Shown here: in pieces, positions 52,806 to 63,101 of the stretch
Position numbering within the stretch: position 1 is the stretch's first letter
Layout: every line of letters starts with the position of its first letter
Assembly (NCBI RefSeq): GCF_026104355.1
Contig: NZ_CP110535.1
Span: forward strand, 744,001 to 808,000
Direction: 5' to 3'
Length of the DNA: 64,000 bases
From: Halomonas sp. BDJS001
GTDB lineage: Bacteria > Pseudomonadota > Gammaproteobacteria > Pseudomonadales > Halomonadaceae
Made by a program: the position numbers and the translations under genes
Notes under the pieces: model-generated
Database searches by the model: none
What the model was told of the DNA's origin: nothing
What the model saw: the letters and a program-made list of their open reading frames with translations, nothing else

Positions 52806-53329
52806 AGCGACGGCTACTGCTACTGCTGCTGCCGGTGGGGTTTTTAGGCCTGGCACTGTTCTTTTATCAAGGCCTCTCGCTGGATCCCTCCCAGCGTGAC
52901 TCAGCGCTGATGGCGCGGGAGTTTCCGAGCTTTGAAGCTACCACCCTGCGTGATGAAAATCGCCGCGTAGACCAAACGCTATTAGAAGGCGAAGTGACCC
53001 TGGTGAACGTATGGGGCGAGTGGTGCCCTGCCTGTAAGCAGGAGATGCCGCAACTGCTGGAACTGGCTGATCGCGGCATTCGCATGGTTGGAGTTAACTA
53101 CCGCGATACCCGCGAGAAAGGCATGCAGTTTCTCAGCGAGTTTGGCGACCCGTTTGAGGTTAATATTTTTGACCCCGAAGGTGAGCTGGGTTTTGATCTT
53201 GGCGTCTACGGTGCCCCGGAGACGTTCCTGGTCGATGCCGACGGAATCATTCGCTATCACCATAAAGGCTATGTATCACCCCAAGACGTGCGGGAACGTA
53301 TTCTGCCGGAGGTGGAGAAATGGCGCTAA
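52802..53329 (+). CDS. ccmG: Thiol:disulfide interchange protein CcmG/DsbE
   Basis: The 175-residue membrane-anchored thioredoxin has WGEWCPACKQEMP with the redox pair Cys75/Cys78, and GVYGAPETFLVDADGIIRYHHKG. It keeps the CXXCH cysteines of apocytochrome c reduced. Confidence 0.95.
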   Translation: MKRRLLLLLLPVGFLGLALFFYQGLSLDPSQRDSALMAREFPSFEATTLRDENRRVDQTLLEGEVTLVNVWGEWCPACKQEMPQLLELADRGIRMVGVNYRDTREKGMQFLSEFGDPFEVNIFDPEGELGFDLGVYGAPETFLVDADGIIRYHHKGYVSPQDVRERILPEVEKWR

Positions 53330-53790
53330 TGCGAACCATGGCAGCGTTACTACTGTTGTTCATAGCGTTTGGCGCAGCGGCAGGCGGTATCGAGCTGCGC
53401 GAATTTGACGACCCGGTGATGGAGAAGCGTTACCGCGACTTAACTGCTTCCATGCGCTGCCCACTGTGTGAAAACCAGGCGATTGACGACTCCGACGCAC
53501 CTATCTCGGCAGATATGCGCGAGCGCGTTTATCAACTGCTGCAAGATGGCCAGTCGGATATCGAAATTATCAATCATATGGTGCAGCGATTTGGCGAATA
53601 TATTCTCTATAACCCCCGTTTAGAGAGCCGTACCTATCTGCTTTGGGGCCTGCCCATTGGTCTGGTATTGCTGGGCGCTATTGTGGTCGTACTGATGATT
53701 CGCGCCCGCCGAAACGCCTCTGCTAAAGCGTTGAGCCCCGAAGAGCGCCAACGTATAGAAGCGCTGACTAACCGTAAGAGGTCTTCATGA
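53320..53790 (+). CDS. ccmH: Cytochrome c-type biogenesis protein CcmH (CcmL)
   Basis: The 156-residue protein has a signal peptide, the RCPLCENQ motif (Cys47 and Cys50), and a C-terminal membrane helix. It cooperates with CcmG and CcmI in preparing apocytochrome c. Its start lies 10 bp inside ccmG. Confidence 0.95.
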   Translation: MALMRTMAALLLLFIAFGAAAGGIELREFDDPVMEKRYRDLTASMRCPLCENQAIDDSDAPISADMRERVYQLLQDGQSDIEIINHMVQRFGEYILYNPRLESRTYLLWGLPIGLVLLGAIVVVLMIRARRNASAKALSPEERQRIEALTNRKRSS

Positions 53791-55025
53791 CGCTGCTCTG
53801 GATTGCGATTGCCGTTTTACTGGTTCCCGCGCTGTGGCTGCTGGTTTCGCCGCTCAGAAACGCGCGTGCCCTGCATGACCAGCAGCGCGATTTTGAAGCC
53901 AACGACACCTCCGCCGAGCAGAACGTGGAGATTTTTAAACGCCGCTTGGCGTCACTGGAAGCCGCCCGTGAACGCGGCGATATAGATGCCGCACGTTTTG
54001 AGGAAGACCGTCTCGAGCTTGAGCGCAGTCTGCTGGAGGACACCGCTTTTCGCGAGCGTCCACCGTTAAAAACAGCCAGCGCCGGCCGCATCGTCGTGCC
54101 CGTGATCATGCTCGCTGTGGTGGCCGTTAGCGTCATTTGGTATCAGCAAAAGGGCGCTGAGGGCGACCTGGTGCTACTGGCCGTGCAGCAAGAAGTGCGC
54201 AACGACCCTGACGGATCGCTCGCCATGTATATCGAGCGAATGGAGGAGCAGGCCGAGCGCCAGCCGGATAATCCCAACGTGTGGAGCACGCTGTTTCCGC
54301 TCTACCGGGAAACCGGGCAAATGCCCGAGGCGGTGGACGCCCTGGAGCGCCTGATCGAGATTGAAGGGCGCATTCCACCGTTGCTTGCGCAGCTGGCGCA
54401 AATTCGTTTCTTTATGGCCGAACGCGAGCTGACCGACGAAGTGCAGGCACTGGTCGATGAGACGCTGGAACAGGATCCCCGCCAGCCCACCGTGCTGGGC
54501 TTACTGGGCATCAATGCCTTCGACAACGGTGATTACCAACAGGCCATCGACCACTGGCGTCGGGCCATCGCCAATATCGAAGACCCCAATACTGTCTCTT
54601 CGCTGCGCGACGGTATTCGCGTGGCTCAGGAGCGCATGGGCATTGAACCTGAGGAGGCCGTTGCCGAGGGCAATGGTATTCGGGTTCGCGTTGCGTTAGA
54701 CAGCGAACTTGCTGGGCGCGTTGACGATAATGACAGCGTGTTTATTACCGCCCGCGATAGTGAGGGTGAGTTGCCGCCCCTCGCCGTGGTGCGCGCCCAG
54801 GTATCTGAGCTGCCCATGACGGTGACGCTAGATGACAGCGCTGCTATGTCGCCCCAGGCGCAGATCTCACAGGTGCGAGAAGCGCGCTTAATAGTGCGTG
54901 TTTCTCCCTCTGGCCAAGCAACGCCCCAACCGGGGGATCTGTTTGGCGACCTTGAGAGCGTCAGCATTGGGCCTATTAATGACGCGGAGGCGGTTGAAGT
55001 GGTGATTAACCGTGTCTTTGAATAA
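53787..55025 (+). CDS. ccmI: Cytochrome c-type biogenesis protein CcmI
   Basis: The 412-residue protein has two N-terminal membrane helices (about 3-20 and 94-114) around a cytoplasmic loop, then TPR repeats (PNVWSTLFPLYRETGQMPEAVDALERL and following), and a C-terminal beta domain. It guides apocytochromes to CcmF/H. It closes the ccm operon, 25 bp before smc. Confidence 0.93.
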   Translation: MTLLWIAIAVLLVPALWLLVSPLRNARALHDQQRDFEANDTSAEQNVEIFKRRLASLEAARERGDIDAARFEEDRLELERSLLEDTAFRERPPLKTASAGRIVVPVIMLAVVAVSVIWYQQKGAEGDLVLLAVQQEVRNDPDGSLAMYIERMEEQAERQPDNPNVWSTLFPLYRETGQMPEAVDALERLIEIEGRIPPLLAQLAQIRFFMAERELTDEVQALVDETLEQDPRQPTVLGLLGINAFDNGDYQQAIDHWRRAIANIEDPNTVSSLRDGIRVAQERMGIEPEEAVAEGNGIRVRVALDSELAGRVDDNDSVFITARDSEGELPPLAVVRAQVSELPMTVTLDDSAAMSPQAQISQVREARLIVRVSPSGQATPQPGDLFGDLESVSIGPINDAEAVEVVINRVFE

Positions 55026-55049
55026 TCGCAACGGGAACGCCGCTTCGGT

Positions 55050-58000
55050 ATGCGCTTAACGTCGATTCGCTTAGTCGGGTTTAAATCCTTTGTGGATCCG
55101 GTCACGGTGCCTTTCGATGGCAATATGACCGCCATCGTGGGCCCCAACGGCTGTGGTAAATCCAACATTATTGACGCCGTTCGCTGGGTCATGGGGGAGT
55201 CCTCCGCCAAAACCCTGCGCGGCGAATCCATGGCTGACGTTATCTTTAACGGCTCCACTGGCCGTAAACCGATCAGCCAAGCCTCCATAGAGCTCAAGTT
55301 CGACAACCGCGACGGCGGCATGGGGGGCGTTTACGCTCAGTATGCGGAAATTGCCGTTAAGCGTTTGGTCACCCGGGACGGACAATCCAACTACTTCTTT
55401 AACGGTCAGAAGTGCCGTCGGCGCGATATTGCTGATCTGTTTATGGGTACCGGCCTGGGCCCGCGCTCCTACGCGATTATTGGCCAGGGCATGATCTCGC
55501 GGCTGATCGAAGCGCGTCCCGATGACCTGCGCTCGACCCTGGAAGAGGCCGCAGGGATCTCCAAGTACAAAGAGCGCCGCCGGGAAACCGAAAACCGCAT
55601 GCGGCGCACCCAGGAGAACCTGGAGCGTCTGGACGATATTCGCGAAGAACTGGATAAACAGCTGGAGCGTCTCAAGCGTCAGGCCGAAGCCGCCAAGCGC
55701 TATCAAGACTTAAAGGAGCAGGAGTATCGGCTCAAGGGCGAGCTTGCGCTTTTACGCGGGCGCGCCTTGCGGGCGGAGCAATCGCATCAGGAGAGCCGTG
55801 TCCGCGAGTTGGAAATAGCCGTTGAAAAAGATGTTTTCGGTGTCCGCCAGTGCGAAACCCGTCTGGAGCAGGCCAGGGAGCAGCATGACCAACTCTCAGA
55901 GGTGCTTGATCGCCACCAGCAGCAGTTCTTTGAGACCACCACGCGGATTGCGCGTTTAGAGCAGGATCAGGCTCACCGACGCAGCCGCGAAACCCAGCTG
56001 GCCAATGATATCGCCACCGCCCGACGTGAGCTGGATGAGCAGCGACGGGTTAGTGAGGGGGATCAGGAGCGTTTAGCCGCCATTGACGAGCGCTTTGAAG
56101 ATTTACTCCCCGAGCATGAAGCGCTAGAGGAGCAGCTCGAACGCCTGGAACAGGCGCTAGCCGACGCAACCCCCGCGCTGGAAGCCGCTGAACAGCAGTG
56201 GGCCGATGCCGAAACCCGCTGGCGCGATGCCAGCCGTGATGCGGACCGCAGCCAGGATCAACTGCGCGACCTTGAACAGCGTATTCAGCGTTTACAGGCG
56301 GAGAATCAGCGCCGTCGTCAGCAGCGCAGCGAAGTAGCCGATCTGACAGCGCTGCGCGAAGAGCATGCGGTGTGTCAGGCCCAGTTAACCGAAGCAGAGG
56401 AGCTGGCGGACGGTTTTCAAACCCAACGCGATGAGTGGCAGCAGCGCTATGGCGACGCCAAGGCGGCCTACCAGCAGGCCACTCAGACGCGGGACAATCA
56501 GCGCGCTGAACTCAGCCAGCGCCAGGGTGAGTTGGCCTCACTTCAAGCGTTGATTGATGCCGCCCTGGTGGATCACGATCCGGCTATCGGCACGACCCTG
56601 GAAGCGCATGGCTTGGCGGATGCCCCGCAGTTAGGTGAAGTGCTGCAGGTCGAGCCCGGTTGGGAAACGCTGGTGTCCTGGCTGCTGGCTCCCTGGCTTA
56701 ATGCTCGCCTGGTTGCGCGTGATCAGCTAGCGGCTTTGCCGGAAGCCTTAGCCACGGAGTGGCGGCTGATTGATCAAACACCGCCAGCCGCCTCAACGTC
56801 CGGCCAAAGATTAGACAGTTTGGTCAAGGGCGCTGGTGCGTTGGGTGAGTGGTTAGCAAGCATTCACTATACGCAAACGGCAGAGGAAGCGGAGGCGCAG
56901 GTAGCGCACCTGGCTCCCGGTGAAAGCGTGGTAAGCCAGGATGGCGTTTGGCTGGGCCGCGGTTGGCTGAACCAGCAGGCCAACGGTGAAGGCATTGATG
57001 GGCTGCTATTAACCCGCCGCCGCTACGCCGAACTGACCGCCCAACGTGAAAGTGAAGAGGAAGCGCTGGCGCTCGCTGAAGCGCAGTGTGAAGCGGCCAG
57101 TGAAGCCATTGAGTCGCTGGAGCAGGCCCGTGAGCAGCAGGCCGAGCAGGAGCGTGCCCACGCTGCCACCCTGCAGCAGCTGGCGGTAAAAGAGCGCAGC
57201 CTGGCCCAGCGCCTGGAGCATCTGGAGAGTCGCGCCACTGAGCTTGATGAAGAGCTTGCCCAGCTACAAGAGGATGAAGCTGAGTTAGCGCTTACCCTCG
57301 ACGAGCAGCGCGCCCGCTGGCATGTGGCGATGGAGCAGTTAGAGAGCGCGGCGCAAGCACGGGAAACCAGCGCCGAGCAGCGCAACCGGCAGCGTGAGGC
57401 ACGTGATCAGTTAACCCAACAGCTCGCTCCGCTCAAAGCGCAGCAGCAGGCGCTGGCACTTGAGAGGGAACGCTTAAGTGCCGAGCGTGATAGCCTGCGC
57501 TCCCAGCAGGCGCGTTCCAGTGACTCTGAAGAGCGCCTCTCGCTACGTATTGCCGAGTTGGAAGAGTCGCGGGAAATGCTGCTTGAGCCCGACGAACTGG
57601 CGGGAGAAGAGCTCGAAGAGCTGCTGCACCAGCGCGAGCAGCAGGAGGGGCGCTTAAATGCCACTAAACAGCAGGCTCAGGGACTGGCAGAGCAGCTACG
57701 CAATGATGAACTTGCCCGCCAACAGCACGAGCGCAACCTGGAGCAGAGCCGCGAGCAACTCCAGCAGCGGCGAATGGATGCCCAGGCGCTAGCACTCAAA
57801 GCCGCGACTCAGGACGAACAGCTGGCTGAATTAGGACATAACGTCGAAACCCTGACCGAGCAACTGCCTCAGGAGGCCACTGAGACACGTTGGCAGGAGC
57901 GTCTGGAAAGCACCACGGACAAGATTCGCCGCCTGGGGGCGATCAACCTTGCTGCTATTGAAGAGTACGATCAGCAGGCCGAACGGCGTAACTATCTGGA

Positions 58001-58544
58001 AGCGCAGCACGCCGAGCTGACCGAAGCGCTTGAAACCCTTGAACGGGCAATCAAGCGCATCGATCAGGAGACCCGCGTACGTTTTCGGGAAACCTTTGAT
58101 CAGGTTAATACCGGCTTACAGACCCTGTTCCCGCGGGTATTCGGTGGCGGTGCCGCCTGGTTAACGCTAACCGGCGATGACCTGTTGGAAACCGGCGTGG
58201 CGATTATGGCCCGCCCGCCGGGTAAGAAAAACAGCACCATTCATCTGCTCTCGGGCGGCGAGAAGGCGCTTACCGCGCTGTCGCTGGTATTCGCGATCTT
58301 TCAGCTTAACCCGGCCCCGTTCTGTATGCTGGATGAGGTGGATGCCCCCTTGGACGACGCCAATGTGGGCCGCTATGCCCGGTTAGTGAAAGAGATGTCT
58401 GAAAACGTTCAGTTTATCTACATCACCCACAACAAGATTGCCATGGAAGCCGCCGAGCGCCTGATGGGGGTCACCATGCAGGAGCCTGGCGTCTCGCGGT
58501 TAGTCTCGGTAGGTATTGAAGAGGCAGCCGCATTGGTTGATTAG
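55050..58544 (+). CDS. smc: Chromosome segregation protein SMC
   Basis: The 1164-residue ATPase has Walker A GPNGCGKS (residues 31-38), long coiled coils (about 170-500 and 660-1000) around a hinge with the segment GLLLTRRRYAELTAQ nearby, the C motif LLSGGEKALTALSLVFAIF and Walker B FCMLDEVDAPLDDANVGRY. It organises the chromosome. It is followed by an unusual insert before zipA; its stop is a single base away from the convergent tartrate dehydratase gene. Confidence 0.97.
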   Translation: MRLTSIRLVGFKSFVDPVTVPFDGNMTAIVGPNGCGKSNIIDAVRWVMGESSAKTLRGESMADVIFNGSTGRKPISQASIELKFDNRDGGMGGVYAQYAEIAVKRLVTRDGQSNYFFNGQKCRRRDIADLFMGTGLGPRSYAIIGQGMISRLIEARPDDLRSTLEEAAGISKYKERRRETENRMRRTQENLERLDDIREELDKQLERLKRQAEAAKRYQDLKEQEYRLKGELALLRGRALRAEQSHQESRVRELEIAVEKDVFGVRQCETRLEQAREQHDQLSEVLDRHQQQFFETTTRIARLEQDQAHRRSRETQLANDIATARRELDEQRRVSEGDQERLAAIDERFEDLLPEHEALEEQLERLEQALADATPALEAAEQQWADAETRWRDASRDADRSQDQLRDLEQRIQRLQAENQRRRQQRSEVADLTALREEHAVCQAQLTEAEELADGFQTQRDEWQQRYGDAKAAYQQATQTRDNQRAELSQRQGELASLQALIDAALVDHDPAIGTTLEAHGLADAPQLGEVLQVEPGWETLVSWLLAPWLNARLVARDQLAALPEALATEWRLIDQTPPAASTSGQRLDSLVKGAGALGEWLASIHYTQTAEEAEAQVAHLAPGESVVSQDGVWLGRGWLNQQANGEGIDGLLLTRRRYAELTAQRESEEEALALAEAQCEAASEAIESLEQAREQQAEQERAHAATLQQLAVKERSLAQRLEHLESRATELDEELAQLQEDEAELALTLDEQRARWHVAMEQLESAAQARETSAEQRNRQREARDQLTQQLAPLKAQQQALALERERLSAERDSLRSQQARSSDSEERLSLRIAELEESREMLLEPDELAGEELEELLHQREQQEGRLNATKQQAQGLAEQLRNDELARQQHERNLEQSREQLQQRRMDAQALALKAATQDEQLAELGHNVETLTEQLPQEATETRWQERLESTTDKIRRLGAINLAAIEEYDQQAERRNYLEAQHAELTEALETLERAIKRIDQETRVRFRETFDQVNTGLQTLFPRVFGGGAAWLTLTGDDLLETGVAIMARPPGKKNSTIHLLSGGEKALTALSLVFAIFQLNPAPFCMLDEVDAPLDDANVGRYARLVKEMSENVQFIYITHNKIAMEAAERLMGVTMQEPGVSRLVSVGIEEAAALVD

Positions 58545-58545
58545 G

Positions 58546-59715
58546 TTAACCTTCACCAAGCTCGCGCATTACCGCATAAAGCGCCGATTTCGCTTCAAAG
58601 CCCACGCCGGGGATATCGGGCAGCCCCACATAGCCATTCTCCACCTGAATACCATCCGCGAAGCCGCCAAAAGGCTGGAAAACGTCCGGGTAGGATTCGT
58701 TTCCGCCTAACTGTAAACCCGCGGCAATATTCAGCGACATCTGGTGGCCGCCATGGGGAACCACGCGGCGCGATGACCAGCCAAGCTCATCCATCACTTC
58801 TAGGGTACGCATATACTCCACTAAGCCGTAGGAGAGTGCGCAATCAAACTGCACATAGTCGCGGTCGGCACGCATACCGCCGTGGCGGAGCAAGTTGCGC
58901 GCATCCTGGTGTGAGAACAGGTTCTCACCGGTGGCCATAGGCAGCTCGTAGTGGTTGGCAAGCTCTGCTTGAAGGGCATAGTCGAGTGGGTCACCAGCCT
59001 CCTCGTACCAGAACAGCTTGTAGGGTTTTAGCGCTTCGGCGTAGGCGATAGCGGTGGCTTGATCAAAACGACCATTGGCGTCCACTGCTAAGCGACTACC
59101 ATCACCAACGACCTTGATGACCGCTTCGATTCGGCGTAGATCCTCTGCTAACGATGCAGCACCGATTTTCATTTTGACCACGCTATAGCCACGATCCAGG
59201 TAACTGCGCATTTCATCCTGTAGTTTGCTGTGATCCTTACCGGGGTAGTAATAGCCGCCTGCCGCATAGACCCACACTTTGTCGTCTGTCTGGCCATTAC
59301 GGTAACGATCAGCCAGCAGCCGATAGAGTGGCTTACCTTCAATTTTGGCCACCGCATCCCAAACGGCCATGTCGATTGTGCCTACCGCTACGGAGCGCTC
59401 ACCGTGGCCGCCGGGCTTTTCATTGGTCATTAAGGTTTTCCAGATCGCAAAGGGATCAAGATTGTTATGCGCTTGATCAATAAGGCTTTCAGGGTCAGCT
59501 TCGCTAATACGGTCAAAAAACCGCTCGCGCATCAGCGCACCCTGTCCATAGCGGCCGTTAGAATTAAACCCGTAGCCAATCACAGGCTTACCGTCACGGA
59601 TCACATCCGTGACCACGGCAACAAGCGAGCAGGTCATTTTGGAAAAATCGATATAGGCATTGGCAATGGGCGAAGCGATAGAAACGGTTTTCTCGCGAAT
59701 TTCAACGATGCGCAT
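58546..59715 (-). CDS. tarD: Enolase-superfamily dehydratase, D-tartrate dehydratase (TarD)-like
   Basis: The 389-residue protein has the superfamily barrel: VVKMKIG with the K-x-K acid/base pair, the metal ligands in LAVDANGRF, WYEEAGDP and ATGENLF, and the distal histidine in VPHGGHQMSLNIAAGLQLGGNESYPDVF. The wording of the last segment and the 389-residue length fit the TarD subgroup that dehydrates D-tartrate to oxaloacetate; this is recognition, not a test. The ATG at 59715 follows AGGAG. A LysR regulator is divergent from it. Confidence 0.8.
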   Translation of the reverse strand: MRIVEIREKTVSIASPIANAYIDFSKMTCSLVAVVTDVIRDGKPVIGYGFNSNGRYGQGALMRERFFDRISEADPESLIDQAHNNLDPFAIWKTLMTNEKPGGHGERSVAVGTIDMAVWDAVAKIEGKPLYRLLADRYRNGQTDDKVWVYAAGGYYYPGKDHSKLQDEMRSYLDRGYSVVKMKIGAASLAEDLRRIEAVIKVVGDGSRLAVDANGRFDQATAIAYAEALKPYKLFWYEEAGDPLDYALQAELANHYELPMATGENLFSHQDARNLLRHGGMRADRDYVQFDCALSYGLVEYMRTLEVMDELGWSSRRVVPHGGHQMSLNIAAGLQLGGNESYPDVFQPFGGFADGIQVENGYVGLPDIPGVGFEAKSALYAVMRELGEG

Positions 59716-59813
59716 GGTGTGCTCCTGAGTGGTGAACAGCTCCACATTAAGCGTGACAATACAGCGCGACCAATGCTATTACTGCGCTACCCCATGCTGA
59801 AACGGCATTGCTC

Positions 59814-60704
59814 ATGGAACTTGTTTGGCTCGAAGATTTTATCGCCCTGGCAGAACACGGCAGCTTCGTACGGGCAGCAGAAGCGCGACATATCACCCAG
59901 CCAGCGTTCAGCCGCCGCATTCGCTCGTTAGAGCAGTGGATGGGTGTCAGCCTGTTTATACGCACACCGCAGGGCACCACGCTTACCGAAGCTGGTAGTC
60001 ATATTCAAGCCAGAGCGTTTGAAGCGACAAATCGCCTGTATCGACTGCGCGAAGAAGCACAAGAGGTGGCCGGTAAAGCGGCAAAGACCCTTCAGTTCGC
60101 CGCCACTCATTCGCTCTCTTTTACCTTTTTTCCGCGCTGGATTCGCCAAACCGAGAATGGCGCGCCGATTGAAGCGATCCAACTTCACTCAGACAGCATG
60201 CAGGGCTGCGAGCAACTTTTGGTGCGTGGCGAGGTACCCTTTTTGCTCTGTCATCGCCATCCTGAGGTGCCTTCGCCATTGACCCAGGAGCACTTTGTGA
60301 GTCAAAACGTGGGCGACGACATCCTGATAGCACTAGTAGCTCGCTCGTTACGGGAGAGCAACCCTGCCAACCAACTGCCTTATTTGGCTTATACGGAAGC
60401 GTCGGGCCTTGGGCGCATTGTGGCTCACCGTTTATACGACAATGGCGAGGTGTTAGCGCTTAAAGCACAGTTTAGTAGCCATCTCGCCGCTGTATTGATG
60501 TCGATGGCATTAGAGGGGAAAGGAGTAGCTTGGTTGCCAAAAAGCCTTGCAGAGCAAGAGATTAGCGATGGCCGATTGGTGCGGGCGTTTGATGAAAGCT
60601 GGGATATCGCGTTGCAAATCCATCTCGTGAGACCAGTAGCCCCATTAAGCGTTGCGGCCGAAAACTTCTGGGCGCGAGTAACAGATCAGCGTGAACGCGA
60701 TTAA
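59814..60704 (+). CDS. LysR family regulator, probable control of the tartrate dehydratase gene
   Basis: The 296-residue protein has the N-terminal helix-turn-helix WLEDFIALAEHGSFVRAAEARHITQPAFSRRIRSLEQWMGVSLFIR and a C-terminal periplasmic-binding-like effector domain. It is divergent from the dehydratase gene (98-bp gap), the classic LysR arrangement. The effector is unknown; tartrate is plausible. Confidence 0.9.
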   Translation: MELVWLEDFIALAEHGSFVRAAEARHITQPAFSRRIRSLEQWMGVSLFIRTPQGTTLTEAGSHIQARAFEATNRLYRLREEAQEVAGKAAKTLQFAATHSLSFTFFPRWIRQTENGAPIEAIQLHSDSMQGCEQLLVRGEVPFLLCHRHPEVPSPLTQEHFVSQNVGDDILIALVARSLRESNPANQLPYLAYTEASGLGRIVAHRLYDNGEVLALKAQFSSHLAAVLMSMALEGKGVAWLPKSLAEQEISDGRLVRAFDESWDIALQIHLVRPVAPLSVAAENFWARVTDQRERD

Positions 60705-61145
60705 CATTGGGAGATTGATGCTAGGCTAAAAGCGTAAAAAAATATCCCAAAGCCTCCAACTTAACTATATTACCCTTAGTAATAGAGCGCTGGGGATGGT
60801 TAAACTGCTTATAGAGAAAATATGCACTGGCAGGTGAGTTGGTTGTGAAAACGGCTTTTCTTGCTTCCAGGATTCCTTTATAAAGCTATTTATAGATGTT
60901 AGATCAAATGATCGTGGCACTTTTGTTTGAAGTTAAGGTCGAAATTTCTCGCCTTAAGGCGTCTCAAAATTTTGCCAAGCCGTGAAAATCGCGTTAAATG
61001 CAGCAAAAATTGGCCATTTTCACTATAATCGCGCTATGCTTGGTGGCAAGCACTTATTAAATAGCAGTTACAGTTATCAAATTCAGGCATGCCTTTTTAG
61101 ACCCTGTGCCTTAGCAAACGGCAAGACGACCATGGAACGTTCGAC
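60705..61145. other. 441-bp gap before zipA
   Basis: I see no gene here. It is AT-rich and holds a perfect 12-bp palindrome CGCCTTAAGGCG (60950-60961), GATCA-aa-TGATC (60902-60913), and a TATAAT at 61024-61029 that may be the zipA -10; no good -35 matches it. Confidence 0.5.
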
Positions 61146-63062
61146 ATGGAACTAAGAGAGTGGCTAATCATATTAGGACTGGCGTTGGTATCGCTCATCG
61201 TTATTGATGGTGCGCGAAGGCTTCAGCGTCAGCGACGTGTACCCCGTCTAGATCAGGCGGAGAAAGATCTTTCCGGCAGTTCGCTAGATGATCCCGAAGA
61301 GGCTGCTAAAGCCGCGGAGATCAATTGGGAACTTCCTAATGGCGGTGCTCGAGTTGTTAAACCCGCAGACTATAGTGGCTTAGGTAATAAACCAAAGTTA
61401 GAACGTCAAGAGCATCCTGGGCCCTCTAGGGTGCTCTCCGAGTTTAGACGTTCGGCCTCTGCTAAAGCGGCAAAGCGCAAAGCAGATAAGGCAGAGAAAC
61501 GGGATAGAGCAGCACCAGTTGCAAAACCAGCGGCAAGTGTTGCCGTTAATAGCACTGCTGCTAAGACAGCCTATAAGCCGGAGGTTAAGGCAGAGCAGCC
61601 AATGACTTCTGCATCGGCTACTTCTACTGCTTCGCCGGCTGAATATGAGCGTCGCGAACCCAGTATCTCAATCACGGACTCTTTGCAAAATGAGTCTTTG
61701 CAAACAGAAACGTTGCAGACCAAGGCGGCTATGTCTTCGCAGCCGGATTCGTCTTCACAACCGGATTCCTCTGCACAATCGAAACCCTATACCGAGCAGC
61801 CTGCTTACTCTGCCGTTGACACGGCGACTCCTTCAGTGACAGAAGCGGATGCTGAAACGCCTCAATCTGTCGCTGCTGAGACGTCACCGCTTACCGCTCA
61901 CGAAACCGCTGGCAGTGAAACAGCCGCCAGTGAAGCAACTAGTGAAATGGTGCCGCCACATTCAGAGCAAGAACCTGTACTTCGAGCGGAGCCGGAAGAC
62001 GCGGTATTTGCCAAACATGCCAATCAGCACTCATCACCTAAACGGCGTCAACTGCGCTCCGATACAGTGGGCGAATATGACGAGTTGGACGATGATGAAG
62101 TTGATGAGTATCGCTTAGTCGACTTTGAAGGCATGGGGCGCTCGCTAAAGCGTCGTTTGATTGCGCGGCGTAAAGAGAAACAGCGTAAGAAAGCTGAGAA
62201 AGCGGTGCGTGATCAAGCCTTGGCCAAGCAGAAGGCCGAACGCAAAGCGCTGGAAGCAGAGCAGAAGCGTGAAGCCAAAGAGGCCGCTGAAGCAGAGCGC
62301 GCCCGCCTCGCTCAAGAGCAGGCCCTAGCTCGTGAAGAACGAAATCGTGAAGCAGCGGCGGCCAGTGCGGCCGCTGCAGATAGGCTCGCTGCCCAGCAGC
62401 ATGCTGTCGATGAAGAAGCGCTTCGTTATGAAGGCAGTGAGTATGCCGCCCACGAAGAGGGTTTTGAAGAGGGTTTTGAAGAGAGCTTTGGCGTTGATGA
62501 CCGCCACGCTGAAAGCGAGCTTGGAGTGAATGAGAGTGTCCGCATACATCCAACGTTGGAAAAAGCCCTGCGCCACGATGTAAGCGGTGAACACGCCAAG
62601 GAAACACTCTCCAGTGCTGAAGAAGTCGTGGTCATTAGCGTTCTCTCTAGAGACCCCGAAGGTTTCGACGGTACCAAACTGCTGGAACTGATGATGGTTT
62701 GCGGGTTGCGCTACAGTAGTGCAATGGGTGTTTTTCACCGCTTTGAAACCGAGAGTCACGATAGCGAACTGCAGTTCTCGATGGTCAACGTGGTGAAACC
62801 GGGCACTTTCCCCATCGAAGAGATGGGTGAGTTTATGACCCCCGGTATCACGCTGCTGATGCCGCTGCCCGGCGCTATTGATAGCTCAGCCGCCTTTGAG
62901 GCGATGGTAGAAACCGCCATGGTCGTGGTTCGCCATATGGGCGGCGAGCTTAAAGACGAAAACCGTAGTGTGATGACCGCACAAACAATCGAATTCGCCC
63001 GCCAGCGAGTGCGTGAGTTTGAGCGTCGGCATAGGCTACACCGTCAGATGCAAGCGCGGTAA
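61146..63062 (+). CDS. zipA: Cell division protein ZipA with a very long linker
   Basis: The 638-residue protein anchors FtsZ to the membrane. It has an N-terminal membrane helix (WLIILGLALVSLIVIDGA), an Ala/Pro/Ser/Glu-rich linker (about 40-310), a strongly charged coiled-coil stretch rich in K, R, E and A (about 330-420), and the C-terminal FtsZ-binding domain (VISVLSRDPEGFDGTKLLELMMVCGLRY ... DENRSVMTAQTIEFARQRVREFERRH). E. coli ZipA is 328 residues, so the linker is about twice as long. Short direct repeats (such as SSQPDSSSQPDSS and EEGFEEGFEE) point to slippage growth. It is followed by ligA as in Pseudomonas. Confidence 0.92.
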   Translation: MELREWLIILGLALVSLIVIDGARRLQRQRRVPRLDQAEKDLSGSSLDDPEEAAKAAEINWELPNGGARVVKPADYSGLGNKPKLERQEHPGPSRVLSEFRRSASAKAAKRKADKAEKRDRAAPVAKPAASVAVNSTAAKTAYKPEVKAEQPMTSASATSTASPAEYERREPSISITDSLQNESLQTETLQTKAAMSSQPDSSSQPDSSAQSKPYTEQPAYSAVDTATPSVTEADAETPQSVAAETSPLTAHETAGSETAASEATSEMVPPHSEQEPVLRAEPEDAVFAKHANQHSSPKRRQLRSDTVGEYDELDDDEVDEYRLVDFEGMGRSLKRRLIARRKEKQRKKAEKAVRDQALAKQKAERKALEAEQKREAKEAAEAERARLAQEQALAREERNREAAAASAAAADRLAAQQHAVDEEALRYEGSEYAAHEEGFEEGFEESFGVDDRHAESELGVNESVRIHPTLEKALRHDVSGEHAKETLSSAEEVVVISVLSRDPEGFDGTKLLELMMVCGLRYSSAMGVFHRFETESHDSELQFSMVNVVKPGTFPIEEMGEFMTPGITLLMPLPGAIDSSAAFEAMVETAMVVVRHMGGELKDENRSVMTAQTIEFARQRVREFERRHRLHRQMQAR

Positions 63063-63101
63063 ACGTCGACCATTAACCGTCGACGCATCAGTTGCTGCGT
63101 A

